Shown: positions 15,774 to 24,098 of the stretch, piece by piece
Position numbering within the stretch: the stretch's first letter is position 1
How the letters are laid out: every line of letters starts with the position of its first letter
Assembly: GCA_003161435.1 (NCBI GenBank)
Contig: PMOS01000012.1
Coordinates: 62,001 to 126,000, forward strand
Reading direction: 5' to 3'
DNA: 64,000 bases
Source: Vulcanimicrobiota bacterium
GTDB lineage: Bacteria; Vulcanimicrobiota; Vulcanimicrobiia; Vulcanimicrobiales; Vulcanimicrobiaceae
Program-made: the position numbers and the translations under genes
The notes under the pieces: model-generated
Seen by the model: the letters and a program-made list of their open reading frames with translations, nothing else
Told to the model about the DNA's origin: nothing
The model's database searches: none

Positions 15774-17156
15774 TTGTCCTACTTCCAGCGCGTTCGCAAC
15801 ATCGGAGACCTGCTAGCGCCGTACATCGTCGAGCACGTGACGCAGCGCCCGACGGTTTCAGCTCGCTCGACCGAACATTCGTACCTCTTGTCGATCGGGA
15901 GCTTACTGCAGACGACGACGCGCCGTTCGTTCGTTTGGGGAACCGGTCTGATCCACCCGAGCGCGGACATCGGGGATCCGGACGCGCGGCGGGTCCTCGC
16001 CGTCCGAGGAAAGCTGACCTACGCGGAGCTCGTTCGCAACGGCGTTCGCGTCGGCGACGTACCGTTCGGCGATCCTGCTTTCCTGATCCCGCGACTGCTG
16101 CAGCAGAGCGGTTCAGCCTCGCCTCGCTTTCCGCTCGGCCTCGTCCCGCATTTCGTCGACCGCGACCATCCGTTTTTTCTCGAGGCCGCAAAAGATCCGA
16201 GTATCAAGGTCCTCGATGTGTGCGATCCCGCCGACGTGTTCTTCGCCGAGCTGGCGTCGTGCGGCGCGATCGCAAGCAGCTCGTTGCACGGCTTGGTCTT
16301 CGGCGAGGCGTTGGGATTGCCGACGCTGTGGTTGGAGGTTTCCGACAAGGTGCTCGGCGAGCGGTTCAAGTTCGCAGACTGGTTCTCGCTCTCCGCAAAC
16401 CCGCAGGCCGCGCCGATGGGTCCCGATGCGTTTACGTCGCCGGCTGAAATCGTGACGCGGTGCGAACCTCGGGAGATCGAGATCGACGCCGAGGCGCTGG
16501 TGCGGGCGCTCACTTCGGACATCATCGAGGAATGCAGCCGAACGCCGGAACGGTTGCACGTCGTACCGGTTGCCGAATGCCGCCGCCGTCCATTGCCGGT
16601 ATTTCTCGTCTCGGGCGACAACGCGCAGAATCTCGCGCAGACGATCGCGTCGCTCCAGCGGCAAGACCCTGCCGTCGAGATCCTCGTCTACGATGACGGA
16701 AGCTGCGACCCGCACACGGTCGAGTTGCTCGACGCGGTCCAAAAAGCGGGAACGACGATCTACCGGCGTGCCGGATCCGGTCCGTCGTCCCGGCTCGAGC
16801 GCGTGAACAGCGCCGTGCGCAACTTCTTCGACGACTGGGCCGAGCCGTCGCGCTACGCGATCGCCGACTGCACGCACGAGGCGGTCCCGCTCGCCGCCGG
16901 AGCGATCGCGCTCTACGACGACCTGCTCGATCGTGTTCCGCGCGTCGACAGCGTCGGCCCGGCGATATCGATCGCCGGAGACGATCGAGCAACTGCGCCG
17001 ACCGCGGCGAAGTATCCGATCCGTCACGTGCCCGCACGGACCGAAACCTGCACGTGCGCGATCGTCGAGGGAGGATATGAGGTGGGGTTCGCGGTCTACC
17101 GCGCGGGAAAGCCGCTCGCCGGCGTCATGCAGAGCTTGCGGGTTTGCCGTGCGTAG
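15774..17156 (+). CDS. Polysaccharide pyruvyl transferase (ExoV/GumL-like) fused to a glycosyltransferase-like domain
   Basis: About 460 residues. The N-terminal 240 match the ketal-pyruvyltransferase family: RNIGDLLAPYIVEHVT, SFVWGTGLIHP, LAVRGKLTYAEL, FGDPAFLIPRL, LVPHFVDR and IASSSLHGLVFGEALGLPTL. These enzymes transfer pyruvate from PEP onto sugars of exopolysaccharides. From about residue 280 a second domain starts (LPVFLVSGDNAQNLAQTIAS, then ILVYDDGSCDPHTVELL), which resembles a GT-A fold but has no clear DxD. The start is uncertain: TTG 15774 is the best canonical choice. The 3' end overlaps the convergent broken deacetylase. Confidence 0.75.
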   Translation: MSYFQRVRNIGDLLAPYIVEHVTQRPTVSARSTEHSYLLSIGSLLQTTTRRSFVWGTGLIHPSADIGDPDARRVLAVRGKLTYAELVRNGVRVGDVPFGDPAFLIPRLLQQSGSASPRFPLGLVPHFVDRDHPFFLEAAKDPSIKVLDVCDPADVFFAELASCGAIASSSLHGLVFGEALGLPTLWLEVSDKVLGERFKFADWFSLSANPQAAPMGPDAFTSPAEIVTRCEPREIEIDAEALVRALTSDIIEECSRTPERLHVVPVAECRRRPLPVFLVSGDNAQNLAQTIASLQRQDPAVEILVYDDGSCDPHTVELLDAVQKAGTTIYRRAGSGPSSRLERVNSAVRNFFDDWAEPSRYAIADCTHEAVPLAAGAIALYDDLLDRVPRVDSVGPAISIAGDDRATAPTAAKYPIRHVPARTETCTCAIVEGGYEVGFAVYRAGKPLAGVMQSLRVCRA

Positions 17157-17710
17157 GGTTCTCTTGCACGGCGAACATCGTTCGCGCGTCCAGCCACGCC
17201 GTCGCGTCGTGCCGCGAAACGCTCTCGACGAGCCGCGCGATGAACTCGTAGGATCGCGCGTTCTGAAAGAGATGATGAGTGAGCAGACCCGTCGGCTCGT
17301 CACGATCGTACCGGCCGGTGCGGCGCCCGCATAGGTGATCGACGATCGAGTCCAGGTAGACACCATCGTCTTCGAACGACGGGGGATCGGACCACCGGAT
17401 CGGCGACACGTGAGCATTGATCTGCACGACGCCGTCCGCTGCAAATGCAGCCGGGCGCGGCCCTCTCTTCGAGATGCCGATGAGCCCGCTCGGTCGCAGC
17501 AGTGGAAGAAAGCGTTCGTCAAAGGCGTGAAACGAACACCGAGACCGGCGTCACCGCGAGAGCCAGCGGGATCGTCCCGGCATGACGCAACGGCACGTCC
17601 AACTGCGGCGTCCACTCCACCGCGTCGTCGTCGCGCCACCAGAACGTCGCGGTCGAGCCGGCGTCCTGCCGGCGGTCGAGCTCATCGGTCAACTGCAGCC
17701 AATCGCCCAC
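17125..17710 (-). pseudogene. Polysaccharide-deacetylase-like gene, deleted and frameshifted
   Basis: This is a broken copy of the intact gene at 24719-25468. Starting at GTG 17710 (overlap with the GT2 stop region) it reads TATFWWRDDDAVEWTPQLD and IPLALAVTP. It then jumps straight to a VSVFV block, losing about 65 residues that include the HxxxH metal motif. A frameshift follows (consistent with loss of about 8 bases in a VPPFH-like stretch). The +1 frame continues AFDERFLPLLRP, then INAHVSPIRWSDPPSFEDDG and LLTHHLFQN to the stop at 17125. Both lesions would inactivate the enzyme. Confidence 0.8.
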
Positions 17711-17711
17711 G

Positions 17712-18512
17712 TCAGTCGGTCCGCTGCCAATAGTGGGCCGCCCACGGATCGCTCCGATCGAGCTCGCGATCCGCCGGATCGCGAAGCCGTTTGAGCGCAC
17801 CCGCCGGCGGGAGCTGAAATGCATCGCGCGGCTGGCCGGCCCGCGCGCGGTGCCAACCGATCGCGATCTCCGCTTGGGCGAACGTTCGCGTCGTGTATTT
17901 TTCGAAGGCGTGCTCTTGACTGCGCGCGAGGTAGTGTCGCAAGGCGAGGTGCTCGGGTGCGAGGCGAACGCCGGGACCGTCGACGAAATGCCCTCCGCTC
18001 GCCGTCATCGAGAAGCCGGCCGTCTTGCGCCAAGCGCGCATGAGTCTGGGCGAACGCGGCTCGAAGAAGTAGTAGAACGACATCGGCTGATGTTCGGGTC
18101 CGTCCGGCACGTACTCGGCGTCGACCGGCAGGAACACGAACTCATCGAAGTTGACGACGTTCCAACCGTCGCCGTCCAGCCGGGCGAGCGCATCGTTCAG
18201 CCTTTCACCCGGCCGGTACGAGTGCATCACCTCGTCGGCGTCGAGATGGATGACCCAGTCGGTCTCCAGCCCGTCGACGATCGCCATCTTCTGCCGCAGC
18301 TGTTCCGAGAGCGAGAACTCGCCCGTGAACGGCAGCCCCCGGACATCGATCAAGTTCGCCGCGAACTCGGGCCGCCGGTAGATCTCGGCGCTGCCGTCCG
18401 ACGAGTCGTTGTCGAGGATGACGAACTCGATCCCGTTGCGAACGAGATGGCGAAGGCAGTTGGCAAGATACGCCGCTTCGTCACGAATCGCCAAGACGGC
18501 GGTGACGATCAT
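17712..18512 (-). CDS. Family 2 glycosyltransferase
   Basis: 266 residues with a GT-A fold: MIVTAVLAIRDEAAYLANCL, ILDNDSSDGSAEIYRR and the metal-binding DxD (VIHLDADEV). A C-terminal part GHFVDGPGVRL fits glycosyltransferases that act on surface glycans. ATG 18512 begins only 5 bases after the CCA of tRNA-Ser(GCT) on the same strand. There is therefore no room for a promoter or Shine-Dalgarno outside the tRNA, and the mRNA may be released by tRNA 3' processing. Confidence 0.88.
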   Translation of the reverse strand: MIVTAVLAIRDEAAYLANCLRHLVRNGIEFVILDNDSSDGSAEIYRRPEFAANLIDVRGLPFTGEFSLSEQLRQKMAIVDGLETDWVIHLDADEVMHSYRPGERLNDALARLDGDGWNVVNFDEFVFLPVDAEYVPDGPEHQPMSFYYFFEPRSPRLMRAWRKTAGFSMTASGGHFVDGPGVRLAPEHLALRHYLARSQEHAFEKYTTRTFAQAEIAIGWHRARAGQPRDAFQLPPAGALKRLRDPADRELDRSDPWAAHYWQRTD

Positions 18513-18517
18513 GCAGC

Positions 18518-18609
18518 TGGCGGAGAGGGAGGGATTCGAACCCTCGATACGATGTAACTCGTATAACGGTTTAGCAAACCGCCGCCTTCAGCCACTCGGC
18601 CACCTCTCC
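18518..18609 (-). tRNA. tRNA-Ser(GCT)
   Basis: A 92-nt type II tRNA with acceptor GGAGAGG/CCTCTCC, discriminator G and encoded CCA. Loop TTGCTAA gives anticodon GCT, there is a long variable arm, and the T arm has GTTCGAATC. The GT2 start codon is 5 bases beyond its 3' end. Confidence 0.95.
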
Positions 18610-18982
18610 TTGTACCGGAAAGCCTTGTCCTACGCGGTTTCGGAGTCCTCTTGGGCTAGTCTCCGAACGACCGGCGCAGCGTGGTTTTCCACCATTCTTC
18701 CACCATTACGCCGTTGCAGTGGTGAGCCGCCGTCTCGCAGCGCGGCGAGCGTCACCGGCCTTCTTGGCGGCGTCAGCGTCCATGCCAAACTTCATCGATC
18801 GTGTGCGCAGCCGGATGACGGTGCGGATTGTGGGCGAGATATGTATTCATATCTCGCCACCTCTATAGGTCGCGCCCTAAGTGGGATGGCGGCTCTGCGA
18901 GGCACCCGACTGCTAGACTTGCGCATAACGCCGTACTCAGCCCCACGTGGGTGCGTGAAAGCAGACGCCGCCGGCGTCGTGG
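18610..18982. other. Intergenic, no gene seen
   Basis: No convincing reading frame. It holds a pair of TTCCACCAT motifs at 18687-18706, a similar pair of which recurs at 24473-24493, and a perfect 11-bp inverted repeat at 18833-18858. Base composition is less GC-rich than the flanks. Confidence 0.5.
18833..18858. repeat. Perfect 11-bp inverted repeat
   Basis: Arms GGCGAGATATG and CATATCTCGCC are separated by TATT. No U-run follows on either side, so it is not a standard terminator. It could be an operator or a stable RNA hairpin about 125 bases beyond the stop of the small minus-strand gene. Confidence 0.6.
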
Positions 18983-19228
18983 TTAGAGGGCAGCGAGTTC
19001 CGCGTCGAGAGCCGCCAGCATCGCATCGACACGGGTCTGCCCCGCGGCGGCCTCGTTCGCGAGCTTCTTCTCCGCCAAGAGCTGGAGCTTGGGCTGCGCT
19101 GCCGTCGCGATGGCACGGCCACGCTCGACCGCGGACTTGTAACCCTCGATGAGGATGAGGACGTTCGTAGGAGCACGAGCGTGTCGAAGCGGCCGCTGCT
19201 CGGCGGCGACGGGGCTGAAATAGTACAT
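18983..19228 (-). CDS. Small hypothetical protein
   Basis: 81 residues beginning MYYFSPVAAEQRPL. The second half is an Ala/Leu/Lys-rich helix (ATAAQPKLQLLAEKKLANEA). I recognise no family. It is supported as a real gene by a strong Shine-Dalgarno, AGGGAGG at 19234-19240, with the same GGAG-to-start spacing of 6 seen before other genes in the window. It stands alone in a gene-poor region. Confidence 0.6.
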   Translation of the reverse strand: MYYFSPVAAEQRPLRHARAPTNVLILIEGYKSAVERGRAIATAAQPKLQLLAEKKLANEAAAGQTRVDAMLAALDAELAAL

Positions 19229-20008
19229 CGTGACCTCCCTGGGAGAAGTGTTGCAACGACCCGCTCCCTCGGACAGCGTGGCGAGCTCCGACGCTCCGTA
19301 CCAAGGGCGGAGTAGCAGCGCGAGGCGCAGCCCTTGCTCATTGCTTCGTTATCTCACCCCGGGGGCTCGAAACCAGAACGATTCGGAAGCACCGAATCGT
19401 CTAGGTGCCCCTTGGCGTATTCCGGTTTTCAGATCCTATATGGTTTCTTAAACCGACTTCACCGCCTTGCGGCGCCAGTCACGGCACGCCCATCGCGCTC
19501 AAGAAGGCGTGAAGCTCGGGCTCGACAGTTCTCGCACTCGCAAGTCCGGCGTGTGTGATTACGCTTGCCAGAGCGTCGGCCGATTCGGGCTTATCGTATC
19601 CCGGCCACCTATTTCGTAATGCGCCCAGGGAGAGTACACTGGTCGGCGGCCTAAGTGCTTGGCAATTGGGCAAGTGACGAAGGACCATGGCTTCAAAACA
19701 CGGTCGCTGTCAGACTACGTGGAACCTTGCCTCTCGCGCGACTGCGACAAATCTCCGATCTCGATTCTGATCACGGCCCAATTGATCTTCACGCAGTTCG
19801 TTCGGAGCGTTCGATCCTAGACGCAAAGTCCGCCCAGTCTCCGGCGCATACGGTTACGGCCGTGACTCCGAGGCTGTATTCGGCCCTGCCGCATTCGTGC
19901 AGCGCGAGAACGACCTTGACGGCTCGCAGGAAAAACCTCTGCCTTCCGGTTGCGCTGCCGGTTGACAACGCTTCTCCAGAGACGTGGCCGCAGTCAAGAA
20001 CTGCCGCG
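19229..20008. other. Intergenic, no convincing gene
   Basis: About 780 bases with scattered short frames only. A minus-strand frame at 19479-19688 encodes PGYDKPESADALASVITHAG and similar text, which could be a remnant of a protein-coding gene, but there is no ribosome site or family match I can name. Confidence 0.4.
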
Positions 20009-21772
20009 TTACGGGTTGATCCTCCCGATCTTGCTGGCACCTAGTTCCGTGAACCAGAGGTTGCCGTCCGGACCGGTCGTGATGTAACTCGGGAAGCTGT
20101 TGGGCGTGGGAGTCGCGAACTCGGTGATGGTTCCCGAGGGCGTCACCCTTCCGATCTTGGCGGCACCGGCTTCCGTGAACCAGAGGTTGCCGTCTGGACC
20201 GGTCGTGATGTTAGACGGGCCGCTGTTGATCGCAGAAGTCGCGAACTCGGTGATGGTCCCCGAGGGCATCACCCTTCCGATCTTGCCGACGTTGTTTTCC
20301 GTGAACCAGAGGTTGCCGTCCGGACCGGTCGTGATGACATACGGTCCGCTGTTGCTCGTGGGAGTCGCGAACTCGGTGATGGTCCCTGAAGGCGTCACCC
20401 TTCCGATCTTGCCGACGCCGTTTTCCGTGAACCAGAGGTTGCCGTCCGGACCGGTCGTGATGAAATTCGGGCCGCTGCCGCTCGTGGGAGTCGCGAACTC
20501 GGTGATGGTCCCTGAGGGCGTCACCTTTCCAATCTTGCCGGCGCCGGATTCCGTGAACCAGAGGTTGCCGTCCGGACCGGTCGTGATGAAAAACGGGGCG
20601 CTGCCGCTCGTTGGAGTCGCAAACTCGGTGATGGTCCCCGAGGGCGTCACCCTTCCGATTTTGCTGGCGACCTCTTCCGTGAACCAGAGGTTGCCGTCCG
20701 GACCGGTCCTGATGAAATTCGGTGCGAAGCCCGCAGAAGTCGCGAACTCGGTGATGGTTCCTGAAGGCGTCACCCTTGCGACGTTGCCGCCTCCTTCCGT
20801 GAACCAGAGGTTGCCGTCCGGACCGGTCGTGATGTAATACGTGTGGTTGGGCGTGGGAGTCGCGAACTCGGTGATGGTCCCAGACGGCGTCACCCTTCCG
20901 ATGTTGTAGGCATTGAATTCCGTGAACCAGAGGTTGCCGTCCGGACCAGCCGTAATGAAATACGGTCCGCTGCTGCTCGTGGGAGTCGCGAACTCGGTGA
21001 TCGTGTGGACGGCCGTATTGACGGTGAGTATCGCTTGCCCCGATGTCAGGCCCGTCGCGCTCGCGGTGATCGTCGGGTTGGCGATCGCGGCGCCGTTGTA
21101 GCTCAAGGTGATTCCCGAGGTCGGCGCGCTGAGCGAACTCTGCGAAAGGTGCGTCGCGCCCGAGCCGTCGGAGTCGGCGAGATTGACGGCGAGGGCGCCG
21201 CCGCTCGCGTTCGCGTAGCTGCCCGGCCCGATGATCGTGTTGCCGTCCGCATCGAGCGCGTTGGCTCTGACCGCGACGGTCGTCGAGGTTCCAGCGGTAA
21301 CGCTGCTTGGGGTCAGCACGACCGACAGCGATGCGACCACGCCGTTGAACGTCACACTGACGGTGTTGGCCTGATCGATCACGATCGTTTGGGTCAGCGT
21401 CCCGGTCGAGAGCAGGTTGCCGCCGGCGTTGGTTCCGTCATACAGGTTGACCGTGAAGATGTCGCTGCCGACCGGCGCGAGGATTTGCGCGCTGCACACC
21501 GTCGTGCAGTTGACAATGGTCGGCGTACCGGCGCTTCCGCCGCTCGGCGTAACGGCGATCGACGCCGATTTGGTCGAGGTCGAGATATACGCCGGGCGCC
21601 GCGCGGTACTCGACGGCGATCGAACGATGATCTGGAACTGGACGAGCGCGGTTTTTTGCGATGGCGACTGAGCCGTCACCGGCGTCGTGGTACCACCCCC
21701 GCCGCAACCTGCGGCGAGCGCAGCGATCAGAGCAAGGAGTGTCGCACGGGTACTCGATGCGCGCGAGATCAT
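20009..21772 (-). CDS. Lipoprotein with eight-repeat Vgb-like beta-propeller
   Basis: 587 residues from ATG 21772, which forms an ATGA overlap with the preceding lipoprotein gene. It starts MISRASSTRATLLALIAALA and has lipobox LAAGC. About 250 residues of Ig-like beta domains follow. Then come eight tandem units of about 42 residues with the consensus ITEFATPT, ITTGPDGNLWFTE and KIGRVTPSG, as in virginiamycin-B-lyase-like propellers. The lyase function is not implied: the same repeat occurs in many surface proteins. It is likely anchored in the outer envelope facing outside. Confidence 0.85.
   Translation of the reverse strand: MISRASSTRATLLALIAALAAGCGGGGTTTPVTAQSPSQKTALVQFQIIVRSPSSTARRPAYISTSTKSASIAVTPSGGSAGTPTIVNCTTVCSAQILAPVGSDIFTVNLYDGTNAGGNLLSTGTLTQTIVIDQANTVSVTFNGVVASLSVVLTPSSVTAGTSTTVAVRANALDADGNTIIGPGSYANASGGALAVNLADSDGSGATHLSQSSLSAPTSGITLSYNGAAIANPTITASATGLTSGQAILTVNTAVHTITEFATPTSSSGPYFITAGPDGNLWFTEFNAYNIGRVTPSGTITEFATPTPNHTYYITTGPDGNLWFTEGGGNVARVTPSGTITEFATSAGFAPNFIRTGPDGNLWFTEEVASKIGRVTPSGTITEFATPTSGSAPFFITTGPDGNLWFTESGAGKIGKVTPSGTITEFATPTSGSGPNFITTGPDGNLWFTENGVGKIGRVTPSGTITEFATPTSNSGPYVITTGPDGNLWFTENNVGKIGRVMPSGTITEFATSAINSGPSNITTGPDGNLWFTEAGAAKIGRVTPSGTITEFATPTPNSFPSYITTGPDGNLWFTELGASKIGRINP
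20027..21003. repeat. Tandem 126-bp coding repeats (8 units)
   Basis: Each unit contains nearly identical stretches such as GTGAACCAGAGGTTGCCGTC and TCGCGAACTCGGTGATGGT (plus strand). The units encode the propeller blades. High DNA identity between units suggests recent duplication or gene conversion. Confidence 0.85.
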
Positions 21773-22359
21773 GGCGTTCTCCGTTTGCTCTGACCACCAA
21801 CCGTCGTCGTCGTAACGTCGACCGTCAAGGTCGTCGTCTGGCCGTTTCCGCCGGTGATGGTGAACGTGCAATGCCCGATGGCGACCGGTGTGATCGTGAA
21901 GCTCGAAGAACTCGTCGTCGGCGAGATGGTCGCGATGCCGCTGCACGAATTCGGCTGCCCGGCAGCCGGCGTCGTGGCCGTGAACGCTCCGCCGTAGTTC
22001 GATTGACTCGCGGTCACGGTCTGCGCGTTCGCGGCGCCCGTTCCGGCAAACGAGATCGCATTGATCGACAACGTCACGCTTCCGGGTGCCGGCGTCGGAG
22101 TGGGCGTTGGTGTCGGTGTCGCGGTGGGCGCGCTCGTTGGTGTCGGCGTCGCGGTGGGCGCGCTCGTCGGCGTCGGCGTGGCAGTGGGCCGGGTCGTCGG
22201 AGTCGGCGTAGCAGTGGGCGCGCCGCTCGTGATGGGCGTCGGAGACGGTGTCGGAGTCAGGGTCGCGACCGACGCGGTTCCGCCCGGGCCGCTGCATGCG
22301 GCGAGCGAAACGGTGACCGCAGCAAGCAGAGCACCGCATGCGACGAGTAACTTCATCAT
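21769..22359 (-). CDS. Lipoprotein with Thr-Pro linker and C-terminal beta domain
   Basis: 196 residues from the first ATG of MMKLLVACG; a longer frame has unlikely N-terminal sequence. It has a lipobox (LAAC at the cleavage site), a roughly 70-residue TPTPT/SAPTATPTPT linker, then a roughly 100-residue beta domain (GSVTLSINAISFAGTGAANA, then GHCTFTITGGNGQTTTLTVD) resembling bacterial Ig-like/BACON-type modules. The linker would span the envelope or a capsule. It is translationally coupled to the propeller lipoprotein, so the two may work together on the surface. Confidence 0.8.
   Translation of the reverse strand: MMKLLVACGALLAAVTVSLAACSGPGGTASVATLTPTPSPTPITSGAPTATPTPTTRPTATPTPTSAPTATPTPTSAPTATPTPTPTPTPAPGSVTLSINAISFAGTGAANAQTVTASQSNYGGAFTATTPAAGQPNSCSGIATISPTTSSSSFTITPVAIGHCTFTITGGNGQTTTLTVDVTTTTVGGQSKRRTP
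22085..22225. repeat. Low-complexity repeats encoding the Thr-Pro linker
   Basis: Repeats of GGTGTCGGCGTCGCGGTGGG-type units encode the (TPTPTSAPTA) linker on the minus strand. Length variation between strains would be expected here. Confidence 0.7.
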
Positions 22360-22838
22360 CGATCGTATCCCGTCACGGAAGTGTCCGATCAGGAGCAATG
22401 CGAGCAAGCGTGCTGCGGCGATGGGTTCCGCAGGGGTCTTCACGCACCTGCTTCGCTCTAACTGTCGCTGTCGCGGTCGTACACAGCGACATCAACTTGC
22501 GGCTTAATCCACGCCCTAAGCTTAAATGTCGAGTGGAAAGAGTACGGCGATTCCATGCTGCCCGAAGTCTGCAACAGCGCGACGACTCGCCCTTAGAGGC
22601 CCCGGGGACTGGTGAGGCCCTTATTTTAAGTGACGTATAGGCGTAACGCAGAATCGACGTTATAGCGCTAGAAGTAGGCCACGATCGCGGAGTTGCCACG
22701 TCGGGGCTCCTCGCCCCGAACCCTCGCCAGCGCGGCGGCGCTGGACCCGCTCGCGTGCGGTCCTCGGCCTGTCGGCCTGCGGTCCTCGCGAGAGTCGGGC
22801 TCCCTTTTCGAGGAAGACGACAGCAGACTCCGCTTCGG
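22360..22838. other. Intergenic, no gene seen
   Basis: About 480 bases between the lipoprotein pair and the NRAMP gene, both read leftwards. It should hold the promoter of the lipoprotein operon. Near 22760-22800 it has GC-rich self-complementary runs (CGGCCTGTCGGCCTGCGG) that might terminate the NRAMP transcript. No convincing frame. Confidence 0.4.
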
Positions 22839-24098
22839 CTACGTCCGAGACAACACGACGAACGCGATCAGCGCGAACGTCATGAAGACACAAAGCGACC
22901 AACCCATGACGTTGCTAAACCGTGAATTCGTGAATTGTTCCATGATCTTCCGGTTACTTGCGATCTGCGTGACGATGAACAGTAGCACGGGCGAGATGAC
23001 ACCATTGAGGACGGCCGCATAATAAAGCAATTTGAACGGTGGTATGTGCAACGCGTTTACGAGAAGTCCGATCACGCACGACGCGACAATGATTCCGTAA
23101 AAACGCCATTCTTGCCAGAAGGGCTTGCTTAGTGTTCGCGACCAGTTGAACGCACCGCCCACAGCGTACGCAGAGGATCCGGCCATCACGGGAATGGCGA
23201 GCAAACCTGCACTGACGATACCCACACTAAACAGGAGAAACGTGAAGCTGCCCGCTAGCGGCTTCAGCACTTCCGCGGCTTGTGCTGCACTCTGCACGTC
23301 CGTATGGCCATGTGCGTTCAATGTAGCCGCCGCCGTAATGATGATGAAGAACGTGATGGCATTCGAGAAGAACATGCCGAACACAGTATCGTAGCGCAGG
23401 AACCGAACGTCGGCGCGCGACGCGTTCGGTCGCGATGACTCTTCTTGCTTGATTTTGTGTTCATCCACCAGTTCTTCGACCTCCTCCTGTGATTGCCAAA
23501 AGAATTCATACGGCGAAATGGTGACGCCGAAGACGGCGATCAACGTCAAGATGAAATCTTTCTTCCACTCAAAATGCGGCACGAACGTAGCGGTCAATAC
23601 CTGCCGCCAATCGACGTGCACGGTGAAGGCCGAAATGACGTACGTCAGCAGCGCGAGGCCGAGGAACTTCAGGTACACAGCATAGTTGCGGTAAGGAACC
23701 AGAACGATGAGCGCGCCTGTGATCAAAGTTGTGAGCGCCAGCAGTAGATAATAGGGAATGTGCCATAAGAGCTGCGCTGATTCCGCCATCGCGCTCAAGT
23801 CGGCACCGATGTTGATCGTGTTCGTGACGACTTGGATGGTGATGACAAATATCAACACCGGACGGGCGTAGTTGTTGCGAATCACGGCCGCCAGACCTTG
23901 TCCAGTTACAAGGCCGATTCGTCCGCACATCTCTTGTATGACGGCCATGAAAGGGAACGAAAGGAGCGCGATCCATAGCTGCAGATAGCCGAACTGGGCG
24001 CCGGTTTGAATGTATGTGCCTATTCCGGCGGGATCATCGTCGGATGCTCCGGTCACGAACCCGGGTCCCAAGTGCTTCAAAAGGGCTGAAAGCTTCAC
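22839..24098 (-). CDS. NRAMP-family divalent metal transporter, divergent type
   Basis: 419 residues with about 11 membrane helices. TM1 has SDDDPAGIGTY (Asp22-Pro23) in place of the classic DPGN. TM6 has ISPYEFFWQ (194-202) and lacks the methionine of the MPH motif that favours Mn and Fe in canonical NRAMPs. The charged loop EEVEELVDEHKIKQEE follows TM6. The fold is clear, but the metal specificity is open (Mg or other hard ions are possible). The start is GTG behind AAAGGAG. Codons here are visibly less GC-rich than in neighbours, suggesting transfer. Confidence 0.85.
   Translation of the reverse strand: MKLSALLKHLGPGFVTGASDDDPAGIGTYIQTGAQFGYLQLWIALLSFPFMAVIQEMCGRIGLVTGQGLAAVIRNNYARPVLIFVITIQVVTNTINIGADLSAMAESAQLLWHIPYYLLLALTTLITGALIVLVPYRNYAVYLKFLGLALLTYVISAFTVHVDWRQVLTATFVPHFEWKKDFILTLIAVFGVTISPYEFFWQSQEEVEELVDEHKIKQEESSRPNASRADVRFLRYDTVFGMFFSNAITFFIIITAAATLNAHGHTDVQSAAQAAEVLKPLAGSFTFLLFSVGIVSAGLLAIPVMAGSSAYAVGGAFNWSRTLSKPFWQEWRFYGIIVASCVIGLLVNALHIPPFKLLYYAAVLNGVISPVLLFIVTQIASNRKIMEQFTNSRFSNVMGWSLCVFMTFALIAFVVLSRT

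Noticed and set aside
18518-18609. tRNA-Ser(GCT) as attachment site of an integrated element
   Set aside because: The gene-poor DNA lies on the 5' side of the tRNA, no duplicated tRNA 3' end was found, and there is no integrase.
20027-21003. Regular repeats that could suggest a CRISPR array
   Set aside because: The units are about 126 bp, continuous and in frame with a propeller protein; there are no short palindromic repeats with unique spacers and no cas genes.
20009-21772. Virginiamycin B lyase (antibiotic resistance) annotation
   Set aside because: Only the blade repeat is shared. The protein is a lipoprotein with Ig-like domains and eight blades, and no lyase active-site context could be confirmed.
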